Part shown: in pieces, positions 34,370 through 42,793 of the stretch
Numbering within the stretch: the stretch's first letter is position 1
Layout: every line of letters starts with the position of its first letter
Assembly: GCA_041495205.1 (NCBI GenBank)
Contig: JBGQCF010000004.1
Coordinates: 1 to 64,000 of the forward strand
From: JAHFRG01 sp041495205
Lineage (GTDB): Bacteria > Pseudomonadota > Gammaproteobacteria > Burkholderiales > JAHFRG01
Length of the DNA stretch: 64,000 nt
Direction: 5' to 3'
Program-made: the position numbers and the translations under genes
Notes under the pieces: model-generated
What the model saw: the letters and a program-made list of their open reading frames with translations, nothing else
The model's database searches: none
Told to the model about the DNA's origin: nothing

Positions 34370-34762
34370 ATGACCACTTTCACCATTACGGATCTCGCCA
34401 AAGAGTATCAGATTACCACCCGCGCCATCCGCTTCTACGAAGATCAGGGGCTGCTGGCCCCGGCACGCTCCGCCCGCAATCGGGTTTACAACAAGCGCGA
34501 CCGGGTACGCCTCGAGCTCATTTTGCGCAGCAAGCGCCTAGGGTTTTCCCTTGTGGAAATTAAGGAGCTATTCGATCTCTACGATTCCGCGCAAGGGGAC
34601 AAGGCGCAACTCAGGCAGTTCCTGAATGTTCTTTCTTCAAAACGTGTGCGTCTCGGGGAAATGAAAAAAGACATTGAGGCTATGCTCTCAGAGATCGACA
34701 TGTTTGAATACCAGTGCAAGACAGTTCTGGAAAAACACGATCAGCCTAAAGAACTTGACTGA
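34370..34762 (+). CDS. liuR: MerR-family regulator, LiuR-like
   Basis: Transcriptional regulator of branched-chain amino-acid catabolism. The 130-residue protein has the MerR winged helix TITDLAKEYQITTRAIRFYEDQGLL, then RDRVRLELILRSKRLGFSLVEIKELFDLYD and a C-terminal coiled coil. It lacks metal-binding cysteines. ATG 34370 is chosen with GGGGTGG upstream; a GTG three codons earlier is possible. LiuR boxes lie before it and between it and hmgL. Confidence 0.87.
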   Translation: MTTFTITDLAKEYQITTRAIRFYEDQGLLAPARSARNRVYNKRDRVRLELILRSKRLGFSLVEIKELFDLYDSAQGDKAQLRQFLNVLSSKRVRLGEMKKDIEAMLSEIDMFEYQCKTVLEKHDQPKELD

Positions 34763-34783
34763 TTTACGTTAACGTAAACGTAA
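34763..34783. promoter_or_regulatory. LiuR-type operator upstream of hmgL
   Basis: TTTACGTTAACGTAAACGTAA starts at the base after the liuR stop codon. It contains a near-perfect TTACGTTAACGTAA palindrome plus an extra ACGTAA repeat. It should control hmgL transcription. Confidence 0.8.
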
Positions 34784-34826
34784 TATACGATAATTTTCAA
34801 TCCTGCCCAAGTTCAGAGGTTGAGAA

Positions 34827-34898
34827 ATGAATAAATTTCAAACAGCTGAAGCATTTCCAGCAGAGGATATACGCAAATGGATCTGCCGAAACGAGTGA
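34827..34898 (+). CDS. Possible 23-residue upstream ORF overlapping hmgL
   Basis: An ATG with GAGG seven bases upstream opens a 23-codon frame (MNKFQTAEAFPAEDIRKWICRNE) whose stop lies 22 bases inside hmgL in another frame. hmgL has its own AGAGGA site within this ORF. It may be a leader peptide coupling translation, or chance. Confidence 0.3.
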   Translation: MNKFQTAEAFPAEDIRKWICRNE

Positions 34899-35782
34899 AA
34901 ATGGTTGAGGTCAGTCCCCGCGACGGATTGCAGAACGAAGCGGCCAACGTTCCGACCCACATCAAAATCGAACTCATCGAGCGCCTTGCCGATGCCGGGC
35001 TTCAGGTGGTGGAAGCGGCGAGCTTTGTGTCACCGAAATGGGTGCCGCAGATGGCGGACAGCGCCCAGGTCATGGCCGGCATCAAGCGCAAGGCGGGGGT
35101 GAGCTATCCGGTGCTGGTGCCCAACATGAAAGGCTTTGAAGCTGCGCTTGCCGCAGGCGCGAAAGAAATCGCGGTGTTTTCGGCAGCCAGTGAAACGTTT
35201 TCGCAAAAAAATACTAATTGCTCGATTGCAGAAGGACTGGAACGCTTCAGCGCGGTATGCGAAGCCGCGCAATCAAAAGGCATCCGCGTGCGCGGCTACA
35301 TTTCCTGCGTACTCGGCTGCCCTTACGAAGGCGAAGTTGTAGCAGACAAGGTTGCGCATGTCGCGACGCTGCTTTACGACATGGGATGCTATGAAATCTC
35401 GCTGGGCGATACCATCGGCGTCGGCACGCCGGGCAAAACCAAAGCAATGATTGAGGCGGTCGCTGAAAGAGTACCGGTGGAAAAACTCGCGGGGCATTTT
35501 CACGATACTTACGGCCAGGCGCTGGCCAACGTCTATGCTGCGCTGGAATGCGGCGTGACGGTAATCGACAGCTCGGTTGCCGGCTTAGGCGGTTGCCCTT
35601 ATGCGCGCGGCGCTTCAGGCAACGTCGCCAGCGAAGATGTGCTCTATATGCTGAACGGTCTGGGGATTAAAAGCGGCGTTGATCTCGACAAGCTGATAAA
35701 CGCAGGTCAGTTCATTTCCGATTATCTCGGCCGCCCGCCTGTATCCAAAGTTTCGCGCGCCATCACCAGCAAGCGCGCATAA
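34877..35782 (+). CDS. hmgL: Hydroxymethylglutaryl-CoA lyase
   Basis: Cleaves HMG-CoA to acetyl-CoA and acetoacetate, the last step of leucine degradation. The 301-residue DRE-TIM barrel shows VEVSPRDGLQNE (metal and substrate site), EAASFVSPKWVPQMADS, YISCVLGCPYEG, GHFHDTYGQALANV with metal histidines, and GLGGCPYARGASGNVA with the catalytic cysteine. Acetyl-CoA and acetoacetate made here could feed PHA synthesis by phaC, an inference from context. Other liu genes are absent. Confidence 0.95.
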   Translation: MDLPKRVKMVEVSPRDGLQNEAANVPTHIKIELIERLADAGLQVVEAASFVSPKWVPQMADSAQVMAGIKRKAGVSYPVLVPNMKGFEAALAAGAKEIAVFSAASETFSQKNTNCSIAEGLERFSAVCEAAQSKGIRVRGYISCVLGCPYEGEVVADKVAHVATLLYDMGCYEISLGDTIGVGTPGKTKAMIEAVAERVPVEKLAGHFHDTYGQALANVYAALECGVTVIDSSVAGLGGCPYARGASGNVASEDVLYMLNGLGIKSGVDLDKLINAGQFISDYLGRPPVSKVSRAITSKRA

Positions 35783-35842
35783 AATCCGCTGCATATCTCA
35801 GCTCAAACCACAATTTTCCATATTCTGCCGGCTCAACGCCTA

Positions 35843-35876
35843 ACGTCATAATCCTGTAACAATTGGCAATTAGGAT
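35843..35876 (+). promoter_or_regulatory. Pho box and -10 of the pst-pho operon
   Basis: ACGTCAT (35843-35849), a 4-base spacer AATC, and CTGTAAC (35854-35860) resemble the two 7-bp PhoB half-sites (CTGTCAT). A TAGGAT -10 lies exactly 10 bases further on (35871-35876), the geometry of class PhoB-activated promoters that lack a -35. It lies 30 bases before the pstS ATG. Confidence 0.75.
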
Positions 35877-35905
35877 TCACGTATTCATTTAAGAGAGAGG
35901 AAACC

Positions 35906-36952
35906 ATGCATGAATCGAAACGAATCTGCAGATTGATTGCTTTGGCAAGCTCGCTAATAATCAGCGCCTCGGCCTTTGCGGCTGACATCACCGGCGCAGG
36001 AGCGACCTTCCCTTATCCCATCTACGCCAAATGGGCGGAAGCCTATAAGACCAGGACTGGAAACGAGCTGAACTACCAGTCGATCGGCTCGGGCGGCGGC
36101 ATCAAGCAAATCCAGAATCGCACCGTAGATTTTGGTGCGAGCGATATGCCCATGAAGCCGGAGGACCTGGAAAAAAACGGTCTGTTGCAGTTCCCGACCG
36201 TGGTAGGCGGTGACGTCCCGGTGATCAACTTGAAGGGGGTCAAGTCCGGCGAAATGCGGCTGACCGGCCCGGTTCTGGCGGACATTTACCTTGGCAAGAT
36301 CAAGAAATGGAACGACCCCGCCATTGTCGCGCTCAATAAAAGCCTCAGCCTGCCTGACCAGGACATCACGGTGGTACACCGCTCGGACGGTTCCGGCACG
36401 ACCTTTATTTGGGTGAATTATTTGTCCAAAGTGAGCCCGGAATGGAAAGAAAAAGTGGGTGAAGGCACCTCCGTCGCCTGGCCAACCGGCGTGGGCGGCA
36501 AGGGTAATGAAGGCGTCGCCTCCTATGTCCAGCGCATCAATGGATCGATTGGCTACGTGGAATACGCCTATGCGCTGCAAAACAAGATGGCCCACGCGCT
36601 GGTGCAGAACCGCGACGGCTACTTTGTTTCGCCGAATATCGACACATTCAAAGCGGCTGCGGCGGGCGCGCAATGGGACAAAGCGCCGGGCATGTATCTG
36701 ATTCTCACCGATCAGCTTGGCAAGGACGCTTGGCCCATCAGCGGCGCGACATTCATCCTGGTGTATAAGTCCCAGGACAAACCGGATCGGGCAAAGCAAG
36801 TATTGAAATTCTTCGACTGGGCCTACGCCGAAGGCGACAAGATGGCCATGCAGCTTGACTACGTGCCCTTGCCGGACAGCGTGGTTGCGTTGATTCAATC
36901 ATCTTGGAAGAACCAAATCAAGGACGCCTCCGGCAAACCCGTCTGGCCGTGA
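35906..36952 (+). CDS. pstS: Periplasmic phosphate-binding protein
   Basis: Captures inorganic phosphate for the Pst ABC transporter. The 348-residue precursor has a signal peptide cleaved near AFAADITG. The mature part has GAGATFPYPIYAKWAE, the phosphate contacts NYQSIGSGGGIKQI and VDFGASDMPM, and VHRSDGSGTTFIWVNYLSK. RBS GAGAGAGG precedes the ATG. First gene of pstSCAB-phoUBR. Confidence 0.96.
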   Translation: MHESKRICRLIALASSLIISASAFAADITGAGATFPYPIYAKWAEAYKTRTGNELNYQSIGSGGGIKQIQNRTVDFGASDMPMKPEDLEKNGLLQFPTVVGGDVPVINLKGVKSGEMRLTGPVLADIYLGKIKKWNDPAIVALNKSLSLPDQDITVVHRSDGSGTTFIWVNYLSKVSPEWKEKVGEGTSVAWPTGVGGKGNEGVASYVQRINGSIGYVEYAYALQNKMAHALVQNRDGYFVSPNIDTFKAAAAGAQWDKAPGMYLILTDQLGKDAWPISGATFILVYKSQDKPDRAKQVLKFFDWAYAEGDKMAMQLDYVPLPDSVVALIQSSWKNQIKDASGKPVWP

Positions 36953-36980
36953 GTGACAGTATGTCGCGAAGGCGTGTAAA

Positions 36981-38000
36981 ATGACCTCCGCTGTGACTGC
37001 TATTGAGGGGGTGCAAAGCCCCCCGGCTCCCAAAATAATCTCAAGTACCTTAACAGCCGCCCGTCTTGGGCGGCAGTATTTTATCGACCTCGTTTTCCTC
37101 AACACGACGCGGCTGTTCGCACTTGTGGTCCTGGCGCTGATGTTGGCCATACTGGTATCGCTGCTCGTCGGCAGCCTCCCGGCAATGCGCGCCTTTGGCT
37201 TTGGATTTCTGACGAGCACCGACTGGGATCCGGTACAGGAGAAATTCGGCGCGCTGGTGCCAGTTTTCGGCACCCTGGTAACTTCGTTCATCGCACTGCT
37301 GATCGGCATTCCGGTAAGTTTCGGCATCGCGCTGTTTCTGACGGAACTATCGCCGACCTGGCTTAAGCGTCCGCTTGGCATAGCCATAGAATTGCTGGCC
37401 GGCATTCCGAGCATCATCTACGGCATGTGGGGCCTGTTCGTGTTTGCCCCGATCTTCGCCGACTACGTGCAGCCTTGGCTGATCAAGTATATCGGCCCGC
37501 TTGCGATTGTCGGCCCGCTGTTCAGCGGCACGCCGCAAGGAATCGGCATGCTGACAGCGGGTATTATCCTTGCCATTATGGTCATTCCCTTCATCGCTTC
37601 GGTGATGCGCGACGTATTTGAACTCGTGCCGCCCTTGCTCAAGGAATCGGCTTATGGGCTCGGCGCGACCACCTGGGAAGTAGTCTGGCACGTGGTGCTG
37701 CCGTACACGAAAATCGGTGTGGTGGGCGGGATTCTGCTCGGGCTGGGACGTGCCTTGGGCGAAACCATGGCAGTTACCTTCGTCATCGGCAATGCGCATC
37801 AAGTCTACACATCGCTGCTCGCGCCGGGCAATAGCATCGCCTCCGCACTCGCCAACGAATTCACCGAAGCCGTCGGTGACTTGTATACGGCCGCCCTGAT
37901 CGAGCTGGGGCTGCTGCTGTTTCTAATCACCGTGATCGTACTAGCGCTTGCCAAGCTGCTCTTGCTGCAGCTCGCCAAGATGGAAGGCGCCCAGACCTGA
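36981..38000 (+). CDS. pstC: Phosphate ABC transporter permease PstC
   Basis: A 339-residue inner-membrane permease with about six helices after a longer cytoplasmic N-terminus. It shows FGFLTSTDWDPVQEKFGALVP, AGIPSIIYGMWGLFVF and the EAA loop AYGLGATTWEVVWHVVLP that contacts PstB. It pairs with PstA, 6 bases downstream, to form the channel. Confidence 0.95.
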   Translation: MTSAVTAIEGVQSPPAPKIISSTLTAARLGRQYFIDLVFLNTTRLFALVVLALMLAILVSLLVGSLPAMRAFGFGFLTSTDWDPVQEKFGALVPVFGTLVTSFIALLIGIPVSFGIALFLTELSPTWLKRPLGIAIELLAGIPSIIYGMWGLFVFAPIFADYVQPWLIKYIGPLAIVGPLFSGTPQGIGMLTAGIILAIMVIPFIASVMRDVFELVPPLLKESAYGLGATTWEVVWHVVLPYTKIGVVGGILLGLGRALGETMAVTFVIGNAHQVYTSLLAPGNSIASALANEFTEAVGDLYTAALIELGLLLFLITVIVLALAKLLLLQLAKMEGAQT

Positions 38001-38006
38001 GGTAAC

Positions 38007-38852
38007 ATGAATCCTATTTACCGCCGCAGGCGGCTGATTAACGGATTTAATCTTTTTGTCTCCATGCTTACCGTGGCTTTCGGCCTGTTTTGGCTCGCCT
38101 GGATACTGTGGACGCTGGTGGACAACGGCCTGCACGCCATCAACCTGACGATCTTCATGCAAAGCACGCCGCCTCCGGGCAGCAACGGCGGACTGGCTAA
38201 CGCCATCTTTGGAAGCCTGTTGATGACCTCAATCGCGGTTTTAATTGGCACTCCGGTGGGCATACTGGCGGGGACTTATCTCGCGGAATACGGGCGTGGC
38301 GGCTGGCTCGCGCCGGCCACGCGGTTTATCAACGACATCCTCCTCAGCGCGCCGTCCATCGTCATCGGGCTTTTTGTTTACGCCGTTTACGTCGCAAACG
38401 TGAAGCACTTTTCCGGGTGGGCTGGCGCATGCGCGCTTGCGCTCATCGTGATTCCGGTGGTATTAAAAACCACCGAGAACATGCTGAGGCTTATTCCCAA
38501 CAGCCTGCGCGAAGCCGCCGCCGCCTTAGGCACGCCGCGCTGGAAAATAATCACGATGATCACTTTGCGCGCCTCCCGAGCGGGCATCCTGACCGGGATT
38601 TTGCTCGCCATCGCCCGTATCAGCGGCGAGACCGCACCGCTGCTCTTCACCTCACTCAACAACCAGTTCTGGTCCTCGAACTTCAACGCGCCGATGGCAA
38701 ATCTGCCAGTCGTGATTTTTCAGTTCGCCATGAGCCCGTACAGCGACTGGCAGAGGTTGGCGTGGGGCGGCGCACTGCTTATCACGGTTGCCGTACTCAT
38801 TTTTAACATTATCGGCCGAACGCTGTTCGGCCAAAAATCACCCCTGCAGTAG
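38007..38852 (+). CDS. pstA: Phosphate ABC transporter permease PstA
   Basis: A 281-residue permease with about six membrane helices. Marks are GGLANAIFGSLLMTSIAVLIGTPVGILAG, SAPSIVIGLFVYAVYV and the EAA loop SLREAAAALGTPRWKIITMITLR. It is the partner of PstC in the phosphate channel. It begins 6 bases after pstC. Confidence 0.95.
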   Translation: MNPIYRRRRLINGFNLFVSMLTVAFGLFWLAWILWTLVDNGLHAINLTIFMQSTPPPGSNGGLANAIFGSLLMTSIAVLIGTPVGILAGTYLAEYGRGGWLAPATRFINDILLSAPSIVIGLFVYAVYVANVKHFSGWAGACALALIVIPVVLKTTENMLRLIPNSLREAAAALGTPRWKIITMITLRASRAGILTGILLAIARISGETAPLLFTSLNNQFWSSNFNAPMANLPVVIFQFAMSPYSDWQRLAWGGALLITVAVLIFNIIGRTLFGQKSPLQ

Positions 38853-38871
38853 CCTGAATTTGGAATCCATT

Positions 38872-39645
38872 ATGGATGAATCTAACGCGTCTGCACCCAA
38901 GATCAAAATACACAACCTGTGCTTTTATTACGGCAACTATCAGGCGTTGAAACCTATGGATTTCGAGATACCGGAAAACCGGGTCACCGCGTTTATCGGA
39001 CCTTCGGGCTGCGGCAAGTCCACCTTATTGCGCACGTTTAACCGGATGTATGAGCTGTATCCCAACCAGCGGGCGACAGGAGAGATCCTGATGGACGGGC
39101 AAAACGTCCTTAATCCGCGCCAGGATCTCAACATGCTGCGCGCCAAGGTAGGCATGGTGTTTCAGAAGCCCACGCCGTTCCCCATGTCTATTTTCGACAA
39201 TATTGCCTTTGGCATCAAACTCTACGAAAGCCTGTCCCGGCGCGAACTTGAGGAGCGGGTTGAATGGGCGCTGCGCAAAGCCGCGCTGTGGGATGAAGTC
39301 AAGGATAAACTGAACCAAAGCGGAACCAGCCTCTCCGGCGGGCAACAACAGCGTTTGTGCATTGCCCGTGCCATCGCGGTGAAGCCCGAGGTGCTGTTGT
39401 TGGACGAGCCTGCTTCCGCTCTGGACCCGATTTCGACCGCGCGCATCGAAGAGTTGATCCATGAACTTAAGGAGGACTACACCATCGCCATCGTCACCCA
39501 CAATATGCAACAGGCGGCCCGCGTCTCCGACTATACTGCCTACATATACTTGGGCGAATTGATCGAATTCGGCAGGACGGATGAAATCTTCATCAAGCCC
39601 AAGCGAAAAGAAACCGAAGACTACATCACCGGCCGCTTCGGCTAG
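38872..39645 (+). CDS. pstB: Phosphate ABC transporter ATPase PstB
   Basis: A 257-residue cytoplasmic ATPase. It has Walker A GPSGCGKST, the Q loop VGMVFQKPTPFPMSIFDN, the signature LSGGQQQRLCIARA, Walker B VLLLDEPASALDP and the H-loop VTHN. The ATG at 38872 (MDESNASAPK) is chosen; the open frame further upstream overlaps pstA. phoU follows 14 bases later. Confidence 0.96.
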   Translation: MDESNASAPKIKIHNLCFYYGNYQALKPMDFEIPENRVTAFIGPSGCGKSTLLRTFNRMYELYPNQRATGEILMDGQNVLNPRQDLNMLRAKVGMVFQKPTPFPMSIFDNIAFGIKLYESLSRRELEERVEWALRKAALWDEVKDKLNQSGTSLSGGQQQRLCIARAIAVKPEVLLLDEPASALDPISTARIEELIHELKEDYTIAIVTHNMQQAARVSDYTAYIYLGELIEFGRTDEIFIKPKRKETEDYITGRFG

Positions 39646-39659
39646 ACAGAGGAAAAACC

Positions 39660-40358
39660 ATGAACGAGCACACTTCAAAACAGTTCGACGCCGACATGGA
39701 GGCCATCCGCACCGCGGTGCTGAATATGGGCGGCTTGGTCGAGCAGCAGTTGCTGCGGGCCATCAATGCGTTGAAGTCCGGCGATGATGAAGCCGCGCAC
39801 GATGTGCTCGCAGACGAGGGGCGCATCAACAGCATGCAGGTGGAAATCGATCAGTTGTGCAGTCAGATAATAAGTAAGCGCCAGCCGGCGGCGATTGATT
39901 TGCGCATGATCATGACGTTCATCAAAACGGTCACCGACCTCGAACGCATCGGCGATGAGGCCAAGAAAATTGCGGCCAAGGCGCAGCAGGTCCGCGCAGG
40001 CGTCACGGCAGGACAGCTGCATGAACTCACCTGGGTTTCTGAGACGGCACGGCAGATGGTGCAGAAAGCGCTGGACGCGCTTGCGCGCCTTGATCTCAAG
40101 GCGGCCGCCGAAGTACTGCGGGAGGACGAAAAAGTTGACACGGAGTTTGTGAGCATCGTGCGTCAAATGGCTAGCTATATGATGGAGGATCCCCGTACCA
40201 TTTCCGCATGCATCGAGATCGTGCTGATTGCCAAGGCCATCGAGCGCATCGGCGACCACGCCAAGAATATTTGCGAGTACGTGGTGCATGTGGTGAAAGG
40301 CAGGGACGTAAGACACGCGAGCCTGGCCGAAATCCAGCAGGAAATCAGCAAGGGCTAA
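39660..40358 (+). CDS. phoU: Phosphate signalling regulator PhoU
   Basis: A negative regulator linking Pst occupancy to PhoR. The 232-residue protein consists of two PhoU three-helix repeats, with metal-binding motifs DLERIGDEAKKIA (first repeat) and KAIERIGDHAKNICEYVVHVVKG (second). Its TAA is followed directly by the phoB ATG. Confidence 0.95.
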   Translation: MNEHTSKQFDADMEAIRTAVLNMGGLVEQQLLRAINALKSGDDEAAHDVLADEGRINSMQVEIDQLCSQIISKRQPAAIDLRMIMTFIKTVTDLERIGDEAKKIAAKAQQVRAGVTAGQLHELTWVSETARQMVQKALDALARLDLKAAAEVLREDEKVDTEFVSIVRQMASYMMEDPRTISACIEIVLIAKAIERIGDHAKNICEYVVHVVKGRDVRHASLAEIQQEISKG

Positions 40359-41051
40359 ATGAACACGACGGTGTTGATCGTTGAAGACGAGCCCGCCATT
40401 CAGGAACTCCTTTCCACTACGCTGATCCGCGCCGGTTACGAAGTGCAGCGCGCGTCCGATGCGAATGTGGCAATGGATACGTTGCGTAACACTCTCCCGG
40501 ACATGATTCTCCTCGACTGGATGCTACCCGGCCGTTCAGGGCTGGCGTTTGCCCGCGAGCTCAGGAGCAACCCCCGCACCAAGACCGTGCCCATTATCAT
40601 GGTGACGGCGCGGGTGGAGGAGGATAACAAAGTCACCGGCCTCGAACACGGTGTGGACGACTACATCACCAAACCGTTCTCGCCGCGGGAATTGCTGGCG
40701 AGAGTTAAGGCGGTACTGCGCCGGCGGGCGCCGCACTCCACCGATGATGCCGTCAAAATCGGCACCCTCGTCCTTGATCCGGTTTCGCACCGGATTGATG
40801 CCGGGGGCAAATCTCTGCGCATCGGCCCGACTGAATTCCGCTTGCTCCACTTTTTAATGACCCACCCGGATCGTGTATACTCGCGTGCACAACTGCTGGA
40901 TCAAATCTGGGGCGACCATGTGTTTTTGGGAGAACGCACAGTGGATGTCCATATCCGCCGCTTGCGCCTGGCCTTGGAGCCAAGCGGCCATGATAAATTG
41001 ATTGAGACGGTGCGCGGTAGCGGTTATCTTCTCATCGGCAAACTTGTTTGA
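40359..41051 (+). CDS. phoB: Phosphate response regulator PhoB
   Basis: A two-component transcription factor that binds Pho boxes. The 230 residues comprise an N-terminal receiver domain with D10/E11 and phospho-acceptor D53 (ILLDWMLPG), K in the KPFSPREL loop, and a C-terminal winged helix with GPTEFRLLHFLMTHPDRVYSR and VFLGERTVDVHIRRLR. The stop shares bases with the phoR ATG. Confidence 0.96.
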   Translation: MNTTVLIVEDEPAIQELLSTTLIRAGYEVQRASDANVAMDTLRNTLPDMILLDWMLPGRSGLAFARELRSNPRTKTVPIIMVTARVEEDNKVTGLEHGVDDYITKPFSPRELLARVKAVLRRRAPHSTDDAVKIGTLVLDPVSHRIDAGGKSLRIGPTEFRLLHFLMTHPDRVYSRAQLLDQIWGDHVFLGERTVDVHIRRLRLALEPSGHDKLIETVRGSGYLLIGKLV

Positions 41052-42343
41052 TGGGCCCCCTCTGGAATCGCAGCGTTGCGACGCTGGCGATAATCCTGGC
41101 GATTTCTCTGCTCGGCGGACTGATGTTTGGTACGCTTGCGGCGTTAAGCATTCTCGCCATTGGCGCGTTACTCCTGGTTTTCTACCACACCCACCACCTT
41201 GCCCAACTTGAGCGCTGGGCACAAAGCGAGATGGACACCCCGGTGCCGCTGGGCAGCTGGGTGTGGGAGCAAGCATTTGCCAACCTTTACCGGCGTGTGC
41301 GCCGGCACAAAGAAACCGAAAAAAGCCTTGCCACCACGCTGGCGCGAATGCGCGAGGCCAGCGAAGCCATGCCCGACGGCATGGTGATTCTCACTGGCAA
41401 TGACCACATCGAGTGGTTCAATCGGCGCATCATCAGCCACCTGGGCCTGGACCCGGAGCACGATATCGGCCAGCCGCTTGCCAATCTGGTGCGCCAACCT
41501 GAGATCGTCGAGTTCCTAGCGCACGGTAATTTTGGTGAACCGCTGATTGTGAAATTGGCGCGCGACCCGCGGCTCACTCTGGCGCTGCAGATCATTCCTT
41601 ACGGTACCGAGCAAAAGCTCCTTGTCACCCGCGATGTCTCGAAGCTGGAGGAAGTGGAAACGGTGCGCCGGGACTTCATCGCCAACGTCTCGCACGAACT
41701 GCGTACCCCGCTTACCGTGCTGTGCGGGTTCCTTGAAACGCTGGAAAGCATGCCTCCGGACGATTCCGACGCACCGCGCTTTCTCAAGCTGATGAAAACC
41801 CAAGCTGACAGCATGCAACGGCTGGTCAATGACCTGCTGACGCTTTCGCAGCTTGAAAGCCCGCAGAATCCACTCAAGGAAGAGCCGCTGGACATCGCCG
41901 GGCTGATGGAACGCGTGCATGGTGATGCGCTGGCATTAAGCGCCGGGCGCCACAAAATCCGCCTGCAAATCGATTCCAGCAGCAAAATATTGGGCAGCGA
42001 ATCGGAGCTTGCCAGCGCGTTTGGCAACCTCGCCAGCAATGCCGTGCGCTACACCCCGCAAGGCGGAACAATCACGTTGCGTTGGTACAGCAATGGCAGT
42101 GGCGCGGTGTTTGAAGTGCGCGATAACGGGATCGGCATTGCGCCGGAACACATTCCGCGCATCACCGAACGTTTTTACCGCGTTGATCGCGGCCGTTCGC
42201 GCGAGACCGGCGGCACCGGTCTCGGGCTGGCTATCGTCAAGCACGTGGTGCTGCGGCACCAGGCCGAACTCGCCATCGACAGCACGCCGGGAAAAGGCAG
42301 CAGTTTTGCCATCCGCTTCCCCGCAACTCGCTGCATGCCTTGA
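41051..42343 (+). CDS. phoR: Phosphate sensor histidine kinase PhoR
   Basis: A membrane kinase that phosphorylates PhoB when phosphate is low. The 430-residue protein has one or two N-terminal membrane helices (about 10-45), a PAS domain (about 95-190) and a kinase core with the H box DFIANVSHELRTPL, N box, and G boxes VRDNGIGIAP, ERFYRVDRGRS and GTGLGLAIVKHV. The ATG at 41051 overlaps the phoB stop. It is the end of the phosphate operon; arsR begins 80 bases later. Confidence 0.95.
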   Translation: MGPLWNRSVATLAIILAISLLGGLMFGTLAALSILAIGALLLVFYHTHHLAQLERWAQSEMDTPVPLGSWVWEQAFANLYRRVRRHKETEKSLATTLARMREASEAMPDGMVILTGNDHIEWFNRRIISHLGLDPEHDIGQPLANLVRQPEIVEFLAHGNFGEPLIVKLARDPRLTLALQIIPYGTEQKLLVTRDVSKLEEVETVRRDFIANVSHELRTPLTVLCGFLETLESMPPDDSDAPRFLKLMKTQADSMQRLVNDLLTLSQLESPQNPLKEEPLDIAGLMERVHGDALALSAGRHKIRLQIDSSSKILGSESELASAFGNLASNAVRYTPQGGTITLRWYSNGSGAVFEVRDNGIGIAPEHIPRITERFYRVDRGRSRETGGTGLGLAIVKHVVLRHQAELAIDSTPGKGSSFAIRFPATRCMP

Positions 42344-42387
42344 CCACCGGCACAGGTTCAAGCCGATGTTGCGGATGAATTGCGGGG

Positions 42388-42425
42388 TTGACGCGCAAAT
42401 AATATTTCCATATTATTGGAAATAT
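42388..42425 (+). promoter_or_regulatory. arsR promoter with embedded operator palindrome
   Basis: TTGACG (42388-42393), a 17-base spacer and TATTAT (42411-42416) form a strong promoter. ATATTTCCA (42402-42410) and TGGAAATAT (42417-42425) form a perfect 9-bp inverted repeat centred on the -10 box. The right arm runs into the arsR ATG at 42424. Bound ArsR would cover the -10. The expected +1 (about 42422-42424) coincides with the start codon, so the mRNA is predicted to be leaderless. Confidence 0.75.
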
Positions 42426-42771
42426 GGAATTAAAAAGCGCTCTACGCGCTCTTGAAGCCCTGTCTCAGGAATCGCGCCTGGCCGTTTTCAAATCGCTGGT
42501 TGAAGCCGGGCCCAATGGCCTTTCAGCCGGCCAAATCGCCGCGCATCTTCGCTTGCCCGCGCCGACCCTGTCGTTCCATTTGTCCCAGCTCAAACACGCG
42601 CAACTGGCATCATGCCAACGCGCAAGTCGTTCCCTGATTTATTCGGCAAACTTTGGCACCATGAACGAGCTGGTCACCTTTCTTACCGAGAATTGTTGTG
42701 GCGGCGATCCGGAGCTTTGCGCTCCTGCAGGCGTTTTCCTCCGCGCCGGCAAGCGCAGGAAAAGAAAATGA
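42424..42771 (+). CDS. arsR: Arsenic-responsive repressor ArsR
   Basis: A 115-residue SmtB/ArsR-family repressor. The winged helix carries ESRLAVFKSLVEAGPNGLSAGQIA and LPAPTLSFHLSQLKHAQL. A C-terminal cysteine cluster, C91-C92 and C99 in ENCCGGDPELC, resembles the C-terminal As(III) site of Acidithiobacillus ferrooxidans ArsR rather than the alpha-3 CxC site of plasmid ArsR. It should release its operator (42402-42425) when arsenite binds. First gene of the ars operon. Confidence 0.93.
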   Translation: MELKSALRALEALSQESRLAVFKSLVEAGPNGLSAGQIAAHLRLPAPTLSFHLSQLKHAQLASCQRASRSLIYSANFGTMNELVTFLTENCCGGDPELCAPAGVFLRAGKRRKRK

Positions 42772-42793
42772 GGCATTCCATCTTGGTCGCATC

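Noticed and set aside
36899..37417. Antisense frame over the pstS/pstC junction
   Set aside because: Shadow of pst genes; no conserved features.
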